NCBI GenBank assembly: GCA_023421735.1
Contig: JAEZSP010000064.1
Location: forward strand, 1 to 40,479
Direction: 5' to 3'
DNA from: Bacillota bacterium
Lineage (GTDB): Bacteria > Bacillota_A > Clostridia > Christensenellales > Aristaeellaceae
DNA length: 40,479 nucleotides
The position numbers and the translations under genes are program-made. Below, piece by piece: positions 25,893 to 32,756 of this stretch. The notes under the pieces were generated by a model. The model saw only the letters and a list, made by a program, of their open reading frames with translations. It had not been told where the DNA came from and did no database searches. Numbering within the stretch: position 1 is the stretch's first letter; every line of letters starts with the position of its first letter.

Positions 25893-27102
25893 GATTTTGC
25901 AACGTGCGAAGGCGGCCAAGAAAAAGAGGTACGCGCCCGATCAGCTGAACGCGGCGCTTCTCTGCATGGCGGACGCGCTCGTTGCGCACACGGATGCGAT
26001 CCTCGCCGCGAACGCGCAGGACGTCGAGGCCGCGTGCGGCGTGATTTCGGACGTCCTGATCGACCGACTGTCGCTGAATGCGCAGCGCGTTTTGGACATG
26101 GCGCAGGGCATTCGCGACGTTGCCGCGCTCGAATGTCCGGTGAACAAGCTGATCCGCGCGGTCGAACGCCCGAACGGGCTGCGGATTGACCGCGTGCGCG
26201 TGCCGTTTGGCGTGGTGGCGATCATCTATGAGTCAAGGCCCAACGTGACCAGCGACGCGGCGGTGCTCGCCATCAAGAGCGGGAACGTCTGCGTGTTGCG
26301 CGTGGGCAAGGAGGCGTTCCGGTCGGCCTCCGCCATCGTGGAGGCATTGCGCGCGGGCGTTGCCGCGGCGGGACTTGATCCGGACTACGTCAATCTGATT
26401 ACCGACACGACCCGCGAGAGCGCAACCGAGATCATGCGCGCAAAGGGGCTTGTCGATCTGCTGATTCCGCGCGGCGGCGCGGGGCTGATCCGTGCGGTCG
26501 TCGAGAACGCGAAGGTACCCGTGATCGAGACGGGAACCGGCATTTGCCACGTGTATGCGGATGCGTCCGCCGATCTCGACATGGCGGTCAATATCGTCGA
26601 AAACGCCAAAGTCAGCCGCCCCTCCGTGTGTAATTCCGAGGAAGTGCTGCTGGTACACAGGGACATTGCGGCGGCGTTTTTGCCCAGGTTGAAAGCGCGC
26701 ATTCCGCAGGTCGAACTTCGGCTCTGTCCCCGCGCCGTGCGGATCATCGAGGGAACGCCGGCGGGTGAGGCGGACTTCGACACCGAGTTTCTCGATTATA
26801 TCCTCGCGGTGAAGGTCGTGGATTCGCTCGATGAGGCGATCGATCACATCAACAGCCATTCCACAGGGCATTCGGACGCCATCGTGACGCAGGACGATAG
26901 CGCCGCTTCGCGCTTTACGGCTGAAATCGATTCTGCCGCCGTGTATGTCAACGCGTCCACCCGCTTTACCGACGGGGGCATGTTCGGTCTCGGCTGCGAG
27001 ATGGGCATTTCTACCCAAAAGCTGCACGCGCGCGGGCCGATGGGACTCGAGGAGCTCACGACGTACAAGTATGTGATCACGGGGACGGGAAACGTCAGGT
27101 AA
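25879..27102 (+). CDS. proA: Glutamate-5-semialdehyde dehydrogenase
   Basis: A 407-residue NADPH-dependent enzyme that reduces glutamyl-5-phosphate to the semialdehyde. [22 protein letters not shown]-like [27 protein letters not shown] and the catalytic cysteine region [12 protein letters not shown] are present; [20 protein letters not shown] near the end is nearly invariant. ATG at 25879 lies inside the proB end and follows GGAAGGAGGG. Last gene of the pyr-pro operon; no proC is in the window. No clear intrinsic terminator follows, only the repeat element. Confidence 0.97.
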   Translation: MTTHEILQRAKAAKKKRYAPDQLNAALLCMADALVAHTDAILAANAQDVEAACGVISDVLIDRLSLNAQRVLDMAQGIRDVAALECPVNKLIRAVERPNGLRIDRVRVPFGVVAIIYESRPNVTSDAAVLAIKSGNVCVLRVGKEAFRSASAIVEALRAGVAAAGLDPDYVNLITDTTRESATEIMRAKGLVDLLIPRGGAGLIRAVVENAKVPVIETGTGICHVYADASADLDMAVNIVENAKVSRPSVCNSEEVLLVHRDIAAAFLPRLKARIPQVELRLCPRAVRIIEGTPAGEADFDTEFLDYILAVKVVDSLDEAIDHINSHSTGHSDAIVTQDDSAASRFTAEIDSAAVYVNASTRFTDGGMFGLGCEMGISTQKLHARGPMGLEELTTYKYVITGTGNVR

Positions 27103-27104
27103 CG

Positions 27105-27236
27105 GGGGAACGCTGGGGCGCTGCCCCAGACCCTGCGCAAGGGCTGGCGCCCTTACGGATCCCTTGCGGGTGATCGTATAAAATGTCTTGGCGGAACGCG
27201 CGGGGGCCCAACCCCGCACGATCCGCTTTTTCGGAT
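27105..27236. repeat. Intergenic palindromic repeat element after proA
   Basis: A series of small GC-rich stem-loops: CTGGGGC-N3-GCCCCAG (27113-27129), AAGGGC-N4-GCCCTT (27139-27154), GCGGGG-N6-CCCCGC (27200-27217) and ATCCG-N6-CGGAT (27221-27236). None carries a terminator T-run. The style is that of dispersed intergenic repeats in clostridial genomes; that it is dispersed in this genome is inferred, not seen here. Confidence 0.55.
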
Positions 27237-27285
27237 GGGTATGCGCTGCGGAGAAAACCGATGCCCGCTGTACAGACCCCACCAA

Positions 27286-27326
27286 AAGCAAAATCGGCCG
27301 TCCGGGGCACATGCCCCCGACGGCCG
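27286..27326 (-). terminator. Intrinsic terminator of the beta-CASP ribonuclease operon
   Basis: A long stem (27295-27326; CGGCCGTC and GACGGCCG outer arms, GGGG/CCCC inner arms) followed on the minus strand by ATTTTGCTTTT. It lies about 85 bp past the ribonuclease stop. Confidence 0.8.
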
Positions 27327-27411
27327 ACGTGTATATGGAGATTTGCGATCCAGATATGGGATTGTCAAAAGCAAGTTGGTTTGCTCCCACATGTCCCGGC
27401 GTCCTCTTCCG

Positions 27412-29025
27412 CTACTTGCGCCACTTGTCCGTGAGGCTCTGCACCTGGCTTTCGAACTTGGCGAGTTCCTTATTGGCCATGCCCTTGTTGTCCTGGGCGA
27501 CCGACAGAAGGCGTTCGACGGCGGCCATGAGCCGGGCGTGCGCCTGCGCGGCGCGGTCGGATCGATTGGTGGGATGCGAATCGACCTTGACGCCCTGGGT
27601 CACGAGTTCGGGTTTTCCGGTCAGGAGGTCGTAGGACGTGCCGCTGAAGGGCGCCGTGGCCTCATAGTTCAAATCGTCCACGATGTGCTCGGTGAAGGTG
27701 GTGCAGCTCTCGTCGTCGCCGTGGATGACGAAGACCTGCTTCGGGCGCACCTTCATGGAAGTGAGCCAATGCTCGAGACCGAGCTTGTCCGCGTGCCCGC
27801 TGGTGTCGGTGAGCGCCTCGACCTCGCATTTCACGTTGATGTCTTCGCCGAAGAGCTTGACGTGTTTCGCGCCTTCGAGGAGTGAACGCCCGAGCGTGCC
27901 GACGGACTGGTAACCCGCGAAGAGCAGGAGGCATTCCGGCCGCCAGAGATTGTGCTTGAGATGGTGCTTGATGCGCCCCGCCTCGCACATGCCGCTCGCG
28001 GAGATGATGACTTTGGGGTTCGGATCGAGGTTAATGGCCTTGGAATCGTCGACGCTTTCCGAGATTTTGAGGTTTGTAAACCAGATGGGGTTGATGCCGC
28101 TCTGGATGAGCGTGCGCGTCTGCTCGTTGAGGATCTCGGTGTCGCACTGAAGGAGGATGTTTGTCGCGGCCTCGGCAAGCGGACTATCGAGGTACACGGG
28201 GAAATCCCCGTGCCCGGTGACGAGGTTCTGCGATTTGATCGCGCGGATGAAGTACAAAAGCTCCTGCGCGCGGCCGACGGCGAAGGCGGGGATGACGACA
28301 TTGCCGCCCCGGTCGAACGTCTTCTGGATGTGTTCCGCAAGCGCGGAGACATAATCGACCTTTAAATGTTCGTGCAGGCGATCGCCGTAGGTGGATTCCA
28401 TGACCACGTAATCCGTGCCCTCGATGGGATGCGGGTCTTGCAGGAAGGGACGGGACAGGTTGCCGATGTCGCCGCTGAAGGCGATGGAGCGCGTCTCGCC
28501 GTCTTCTGTGAGATAGAGTTCGATTGACGCGGCGCCGAGCAGATGTCCGGCATTCGTGAAACGCGCCTCCACATGCTCGCTGATGCGCAGCCGTTCGCCG
28601 TACCGGCACGGGCGCATGCGTTTTAAGAGGCCCTCGACGTCCTCCGTCGTGTAGATGGGCTGCACCTCATCCGCGCCTGCGCGCTTGCCCTTTCGGTTTT
28701 GCCATTCGGCTTCAAATTCCTGAATGCCCGCCGAATCGCGCAGCATGATGTCGCACAGGTTGCACGTTGCCCTCGTCGCCCACACGGTTCCGCGGAATCC
28801 GTTTTTGTAAAGGAGCGGCAGATTGCCCGAATGATCGATGTGTGCGTGGGTCAAAAGAACCGTATCCACCTTGGTGGGACTGATGGGCAGCGACTGCGTG
28901 ACGAAGATATCGCGTCCCTGTTCCATGCCGCAGTCGATGAGGATTCGTTCGTTGGCCACCTCGACCAGCGTGAGGCTTCCGGTCACCTCGTGGGTCGCCC
29001 CGAGAAACGTAACTTTCATACTCAT
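27412..29025 (-). CDS. Metallo-beta-lactamase/beta-CASP RNA-processing exonuclease-like protein
   Basis: A 537-residue cytoplasmic protein. The metallo-beta-lactamase half has HAHIDHSG (His60, His62, Asp64, His65), TNAGHLLGAAS and AFSGDIGNLSRP; the beta-CASP cap has VVMESTYGDR, VIPAFAVGRAQELLY, IISASGMCEAGRIKHHL and a final histidine region VFVIHGDDES. This is the YSH1/CPSF73-like RNase group (COG1236), distinct from RNase J. The C-terminal 60 residues are polar and probably helical. ATG at 29025 follows GGAAGG. It is the last gene after darA and the Nudix gene, with 13-bp gaps, so RNA cleavage may be tied to nucleotide signalling; this link is inferred. Confidence 0.88.
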   Translation of the reverse strand: MSMKVTFLGATHEVTGSLTLVEVANERILIDCGMEQGRDIFVTQSLPISPTKVDTVLLTHAHIDHSGNLPLLYKNGFRGTVWATRATCNLCDIMLRDSAGIQEFEAEWQNRKGKRAGADEVQPIYTTEDVEGLLKRMRPCRYGERLRISEHVEARFTNAGHLLGAASIELYLTEDGETRSIAFSGDIGNLSRPFLQDPHPIEGTDYVVMESTYGDRLHEHLKVDYVSALAEHIQKTFDRGGNVVIPAFAVGRAQELLYFIRAIKSQNLVTGHGDFPVYLDSPLAEAATNILLQCDTEILNEQTRTLIQSGINPIWFTNLKISESVDDSKAINLDPNPKVIISASGMCEAGRIKHHLKHNLWRPECLLLFAGYQSVGTLGRSLLEGAKHVKLFGEDINVKCEVEALTDTSGHADKLGLEHWLTSMKVRPKQVFVIHGDDESCTTFTEHIVDDLNYEATAPFSGTSYDLLTGKPELVTQGVKVDSHPTNRSDRAAQAHARLMAAVERLLSVAQDNKGMANKELAKFESQVQSLTDKWRK

Positions 29026-29038
29026 TTGAATGCCTTCC

Positions 29039-29578
29039 TTACGATAAATGCTTCAATGCAAGATCGATGGCGCACACGGTGAACAGCTGGTTGATGCGTC
29101 CGTTCGCAATCGCCTGATCCACTTCGCCGACCGACAAAAGAACTACCTCAATGTCTTCCGACACGTCAAATTCCGTCGCTTGGGTACAGGTGACATCGGT
29201 CAAAAGGTAGGTATGCACGCGGTTATTGCTCGTTGTCGGATTTGCATAGAGGCTCGAAAGTAATATGGGCGGATTTTGAGACGTATATCCCGTTTCCTCC
29301 CGTAGTTCCCGCGCGATGGCGATATCCGGAGGCTCGTCCGGCTTGAGTGCGCCGGCCGGCGTCTCGAGAAAGAAGCCGCCCGCGCCGTGGCGGTATTGCC
29401 GTTCCAGGACAATCTCCCGGTTCGGCGTGACCGCCACGCAGTTGACCCAGTCGACATACTCGTTGACGTGGTATTCCTCGATCACGAGTCCGCTGGGCAG
29501 CAGGCATTTGTCTGTGCGCAGATTGCCGTACTGTGTCTTATACAGATACTCACTTTTGAGAATCTTCCATTTGTTCAT
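29039..29578 (-). CDS. Nudix hydrolase (ADP-ribose-pyrophosphatase-like)
   Basis: A 179-residue Nudix enzyme. The Nudix box spans the segment from GALKPDEPPDIA to RELREETGY and conserves the Gly, Glu and REx2EE positions that bind magnesium. The preceding VLERQYRHGAGGFFLETPAG resembles ADP-ribose/NDP-sugar pyrophosphatases. Exact substrate unknown. ATG at 29578 has GGAG seven bases upstream, 13 bp after the DarA stop; upstream in-frame codons overlap darA and are rejected. It sits between a c-di-AMP receptor and a ribonuclease in one apparent operon. Confidence 0.88.
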   Translation of the reverse strand: MNKWKILKSEYLYKTQYGNLRTDKCLLPSGLVIEEYHVNEYVDWVNCVAVTPNREIVLERQYRHGAGGFFLETPAGALKPDEPPDIAIARELREETGYTSQNPPILLSSLYANPTTSNNRVHTYLLTDVTCTQATEFDVSEDIEVVLLSVGEVDQAIANGRINQLFTVCAIDLALKHLS

Positions 29579-29591
29579 ATCGATGCTCCGA

Positions 29592-29918
29592 TCACATGTT
29601 GAGCTTCTGCTCGATCGGCATGACGAAAACCGTTGCGCCGCCGACCCTGGTCTCCACGGGGTAGACCACATGCATTCCCGTCTCCATCGCGTAGGGATAG
29701 GAGGGGAGTGTGATCTTTCTGGTCTTGCATGTATTGCGAATCAAGGCCAGCACCTCATCCATCCGGTCGTCTTCGACGCCGAGCATGAGCGTGGTATTTC
29801 CGGTGCGGAGAAATCCGCCCGTGGTCGCAAGTTTCGTCGCCCGGAAGCCTTCCTTCATGAGCTTGTTCAGCAGAGTCCTCTCGTCGTCATTCTGTATAAT
29901 TGCGATAATGAGCTTCAT
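29592..29918 (-). CDS. darA: Cyclic-di-AMP receptor DarA/PstA (PII-like)
   Basis: A 108-residue protein of the DUF970/PstA family, trimeric PII-like receptors that bind c-di-AMP in Firmicutes. KLIIAIIQNDDERTLLNKL, GFRATKLATTGGFLRTGNTT and VGGATVFVMPIEQ match the family core, including the TGGF and GNTT loops that contact the ligand in known structures. The downstream partner of DarA proteins is unknown in general. ATG at 29918 has GGGAG at nine bases; a GTG two codons upstream is too close to that site. The gene follows the GntR/RCK_C regulator on the same strand with an elaborate palindrome between them. Confidence 0.93.
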   Translation of the reverse strand: MKLIIAIIQNDDERTLLNKLMKEGFRATKLATTGGFLRTGNTTLMLGVEDDRMDEVLALIRNTCKTRKITLPSYPYAMETGMHVVYPVETRVGGATVFVMPIEQKLNM

Positions 29919-29963
29919 CCGCACACACTCCCTTCCATACGTCTATCTTTGTTTCGGATGTCA

Positions 29964-30056
29964 AAAGTCCATTTCCTGGGATTTGCCACAATATATTGTG
30001 CTGACAATCGGTAACTAGCACAATATGTTGTGGCGCCGAGGGTGGAAATGGACTTT
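29964..30056. promoter_or_regulatory. 93-bp nested palindrome with paired 14-bp operators, upstream of darA
   Basis: Outer arms AAAGTCCATTTCC (29964-29976) and GGAAATGGACTTT (30044-30056) are perfectly complementary. Inner arms (29985-30002 and 30017-30034, 18 bp) match except for one base. Each inner arm is itself a palindrome: CACAATATATTGTG (29987-30000, perfect) and CACAATATGTTGTG (30019-30032, one mismatched pair). Their centres are 32 bp apart, about three helical turns. On the minus strand the last arm is followed by TTTTG. It could be an operator pair, a cruciform, or an RNA hairpin acting on gntR-darA read-through. Confidence 0.85.
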
Positions 30057-30064
30057 CGGCACCC

Positions 30065-30685
30065 TCAACATCTTTTACCCGCTGTGAGCGCCTGCACACA
30101 CGCAACCGCGCTTGAATCGCCCACGAAAATCAGTCCGTCCCCGTCGTAGAGCTCGGCCTTTGGCCCGGGGGAGAGAATCACACGCTTCCCGCGCCGAATG
30201 CCCACGATCGTCGCGCCCGTCGTCTGCCAGAACTGCAGCGATCCAATGCTCTTCCCGATCAGTCTCGAGCCAGGCTCGATCTTCTCCTCGTAATACGGCA
30301 TTTGCGGTCGCTGGACCTTCTGCGCCCGCGTCATCTCCGAGGCGATGTCCAGAATTTCGAGACTCAGGTCGCTGTGCCTCGATACCAGCTCCCTGAAACG
30401 CATTTCCAAGTCCTTGCGTTCCTCCTCTCCTTCGCGGCTTTTGACGTACTGCCGCGCGCTCTCCGCAGAGAGAGCGAACACGCCGCTTCCGGCGCGAATT
30501 TCGACAACCTTCATATCGGACAGGAGTTTCAGCGCCCGCCGGATCGTCTCGGGCGACACCCCATATTCGGAGGCGAGCAGAGACCGACCCGACATCTTCT
30601 TTTTAACCGGAATTTCGCTCGATGCAACACGTGCGGCAATGTCGTATGCGATTCTTTGATACTGGGGCAACGGTGCGTCATTCAT
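30065..30685 (-). CDS. GntR-family regulator with C-terminal RCK_C (TrkA-C) domain, BusR-like
   Basis: A 206-residue protein with three parts: a winged helix of the GntR type (residues about 6-72, with SLLASEYGVSPETIRRALKLL and GSGVFAL), a charged helical linker (about 80-120, probably coiled-coil), and an RCK_C domain (about 130-203, with EPGSRLIGKSIGSL and LYDGDGLIFVGDSSAV). This is the architecture of BusR, the c-di-AMP-dependent repressor of osmolyte uptake genes in lactic streptococci. c-di-AMP binding here is inferred from architecture and from the DarA gene next door. ATG at 30685 has GGGAGG eight bases upstream. Confidence 0.85.
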   Translation of the reverse strand: MNDAPLPQYQRIAYDIAARVASSEIPVKKKMSGRSLLASEYGVSPETIRRALKLLSDMKVVEIRAGSGVFALSAESARQYVKSREGEEERKDLEMRFRELVSRHSDLSLEILDIASEMTRAQKVQRPQMPYYEEKIEPGSRLIGKSIGSLQFWQTTGATIVGIRRGKRVILSPGPKAELYDGDGLIFVGDSSAVACVQALTAGKRC

Positions 30686-30715
30686 GCCGCATGCCTCCCA
30701 TCTTTTGTTAATTCA

Positions 30716-30744
30716 AGTATAAACAAACAACCGCCACGTGTCAA
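30716..30744 (-). promoter_or_regulatory. Sigma-A promoter of the GntR/RCK_C gene
   Basis: On the minus strand TTGACA (30739-30744), 17 bp, TATACT (30716-30721), close to consensus. The spacer overlaps one arm of the inverted repeat at 30727-30760, so transcription here may be sensitive to a bound protein or to read-through from the MATE gene. Confidence 0.85.
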
Positions 30745-30760
30745 GAAGTATGGCGGTTGT
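30721..30760 (-). terminator. Inverted repeat: terminator of marR-MATE and/or gntR operator
   Basis: ACAACCGCCA (30727-30736) and TGGCGGTTGT (30751-30760) form a perfect 10-bp stem with a 14-base loop. On the minus strand it is followed by TTGTTT. It lies 12 bp after the MATE stop and contains the -35 box of the gntR promoter in its loop. Confidence 0.65.
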
Positions 30761-30771
30761 TGATCCTTTGT

Positions 30772-32133
30772 TCACATTTCGTTTGATAAGATCGGGCGTA
30801 CCTTTGTCTTGTATTCATGCCGCACATAGAGCGCGGCGGTGGTGGCGGCGCCCAGTTCCGCGAGGGGGAAAGCGAACCACACGGATTCGATGCCCCAAAG
30901 TTCATTGAGCAGGAAGGCACACGGAAGCAGGATCACCAGTTGGCGCAGAAGTGCGCCGTACATGTTGACCATGCCGTTTCCAAGCCCTGCGCATCCGAAG
31001 CCCGAGACGACCGCGATTGCCATGGGGATGAACGAGCTTGCGATGATTCGAAGCGCCGGAATGCCCAGGCGCATCATCTCGTCGCCCGCCTTGAACAGCA
31101 TAAGCAGTTCGCGCGGGAAAAGTTCGAACGCGAGGGTACCAAATGCCATGATTCCCACCGCGATGAGCACCGTAAACCGGTACGCGGAGGCGACGCGACG
31201 TCCGTTCTTCGCACCGTAATTGAAGCCCACAATGGGAATGAGCCCCTGCGAGAGCCCGCTCACGGGCATGAAGACGAAGCTCTGGAGCTTGAAATAAACC
31301 CCGAACAGCGCAACGGCGGTGTCCGATGCGGCGAGCAGCTTATTCATGCCCAGGAGCATGATGCTCATCGTGGTCTGCACGACCATGGTGGGCAGTCCTA
31401 CCTTATATATGGCTGAAATGGCCCCCCAATGCGGCCGAAATCCGCGAAATTGAAATTTAACGTCATGATTTTTAAACTGATTGAAGAGGAACGCGAGAAT
31501 CGCGGCTGAAAACTGGCCGACCACCGTCGCGATGGCGGCGCCCGTGACGCCCATTTTCGGCATGCCCAGAAGGCCGAAGATGAAGATGGGGTCGAGCGCG
31601 ATGTTCACGACCGCGCCGCTCGCCTGCGCGATCATGGAAAGAAACGAATTGCCGGTCGCCTGCAAAAGCCGTTCGCCCATGATCGCCAAAAAGACGCCCT
31701 GAGAGAAGATCAGGCAGATGCGCAGGTAATCCACGCCCATCTGCTCGATTGCCGGGTCCTTTGTAAACCAGGAGATGAACGGTCCCGTGACGAAAATGCC
31801 CAGGAGCACGAAGAGCGCGGCGCTGAAGAGCGCCAGCACCAAGCCATTTGTCGCAGCGGCGCCGACTTCCTCGTGCCGCCGCTCACCCAGCCGCCTGGAG
31901 AGCAGCGAGTTGACGCCAACGCCGGTTCCGACGGCCACCGCGATCATGAGCATCTGCACGGGGAACGCGAGTGCCGTCGCCGTGAGGGCGCTTTCGCTGA
32001 CCCGCGCGACATAAATGCTGTCAACGATGTTATACATCGACTGCACGAGCATCGAGATCATGAGGGGGAAGGAGATGTTTGCAACGAGCTTTTTGATGGG
32101 CATTGTGCCGAGTTTGTTCCCGCGCTCAGTCAT
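30772..32133 (-). CDS. MATE-family multidrug efflux transporter
   Basis: A 453-residue, 12-span membrane antiporter exporting drugs or metabolites with cation gradients. N-terminal SFPLMISMLVQSMYNIVDSIYVARV, the cavity segment AVAVGTGVGVNSLLSRRLG, and the mid-protein PMPVSGLSQGL-like FMPVSGLSQGLIPIVGFNYGA are MATE landmarks. ATG at 32133 overlaps the MarR stop by eight bases and has GGAGG seven bases upstream; translation is probably coupled. The upstream MarR is the likely regulator. Substrate unknown. Confidence 0.93.
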   Translation of the reverse strand: MTERGNKLGTMPIKKLVANISFPLMISMLVQSMYNIVDSIYVARVSESALTATALAFPVQMLMIAVAVGTGVGVNSLLSRRLGERRHEEVGAAATNGLVLALFSAALFVLLGIFVTGPFISWFTKDPAIEQMGVDYLRICLIFSQGVFLAIMGERLLQATGNSFLSMIAQASGAVVNIALDPIFIFGLLGMPKMGVTGAAIATVVGQFSAAILAFLFNQFKNHDVKFQFRGFRPHWGAISAIYKVGLPTMVVQTTMSIMLLGMNKLLAASDTAVALFGVYFKLQSFVFMPVSGLSQGLIPIVGFNYGAKNGRRVASAYRFTVLIAVGIMAFGTLAFELFPRELLMLFKAGDEMMRLGIPALRIIASSFIPMAIAVVSGFGCAGLGNGMVNMYGALLRQLVILLPCAFLLNELWGIESVWFAFPLAELGAATTAALYVRHEYKTKVRPILSNEM

Positions 32134-32611
32134 GAAAGCCCCTCCCCCCGCGTCCATGGCGTCCGCCGCCGCGATGGGGCGGGCGATGGAAGGGCCCCTG
32201 TTCGCGCGGCATTGATTTTTCCATATGCGCGTTGACCCGCGTAACCAGACCCAAAAGCTGTTCCTTTTCCTGCTCGTTCAGACAGCCAAAGAGACCGGAT
32301 ATCGCCTCCGCGCGCCGATTTGCGCACGCATGCGCCTCGCGCGCGCCAAGCTCGGTGAGAAACACGCGCATCATGCGCCGATCCTCCGCGCTCGCGCGCC
32401 GTTCGACAAGACCCGCCGCCTCGAGTTTCCCCAGCACCTCGCTCAGCGAACCCGAGCGCACGAATACAAGGTCCTGCAGCTCCCGCTGCGTAATTCCGTC
32501 GTTTTCCAGGAGGATGCCAAGCAAACGGCCCTGTCCGGCGCGGCTGTCGGACATTGCGTGCATGTTGCGCGCGAGGATATGCAGCGCCGCGTGAAGTTCA
32601 TGATCGTTCAT
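32126..32611 (-). CDS. MarR-family transcriptional regulator
   Basis: A 161-residue regulator with the MarR winged helix in the middle: GRLLGILLENDGITQRELQD, SGSLSEVLGKLEAAGLVERR and DRRMMRVFLTELGAREA. The C-terminal tail of about 23 residues is rich in Gly, His and Arg (PFHRPPHRGGGRHGR), possibly metal- or nucleic-acid-binding. It is the first gene of a two-gene operon with the MATE exporter, the usual place for an efflux repressor. ATG at 32611 has GGAG seven bases upstream; earlier in-frame codons would precede the transcript start. Confidence 0.9.
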   Translation of the reverse strand: MNDHELHAALHILARNMHAMSDSRAGQGRLLGILLENDGITQRELQDLVFVRSGSLSEVLGKLEAAGLVERRASAEDRRMMRVFLTELGAREAHACANRRAEAISGLFGCLNEQEKEQLLGLVTRVNAHMEKSMPREQGPFHRPPHRGGGRHGRGGRGFHD

Positions 32612-32646
32612 GGTCTGTCTCCGTTCGTTTCTTTTGTCATGGAATG

Positions 32647-32675
32647 AGTATAACAAATATGCGGCAGAATGTAAA
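32647..32675 (-). promoter_or_regulatory. Sigma-A promoter of the marR-MATE operon
   Basis: On the minus strand TTTACA (32670-32675), 17 bp, TATACT (32647-32652), about 30 bp before the MarR start. It diverges from the alcohol dehydrogenase promoter 20 bp away. Confidence 0.8.
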
Positions 32676-32695
32676 GGTACCGTGCGATTAATGGG

Positions 32696-32724
32696 TTGAC
32701 GATTTCTTGTAAGAAGTGTATAAT
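32696..32724 (+). promoter_or_regulatory. Sigma-A promoter of the zinc alcohol dehydrogenase gene
   Basis: TTGACG (32696-32701), 17 bp, TATAAT (32719-32724), about 30 bp before the GTG start. Confidence 0.85.
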
Positions 32725-32756
32725 ATGTTAAATCATAACGGTGGGGAGGGATTGCG

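Noticed and set aside
26233..27390. Long minus-strand open frame (385 codons) across proA
   Set aside because: Antisense shadow of proA and the repeat element; no protein motifs.
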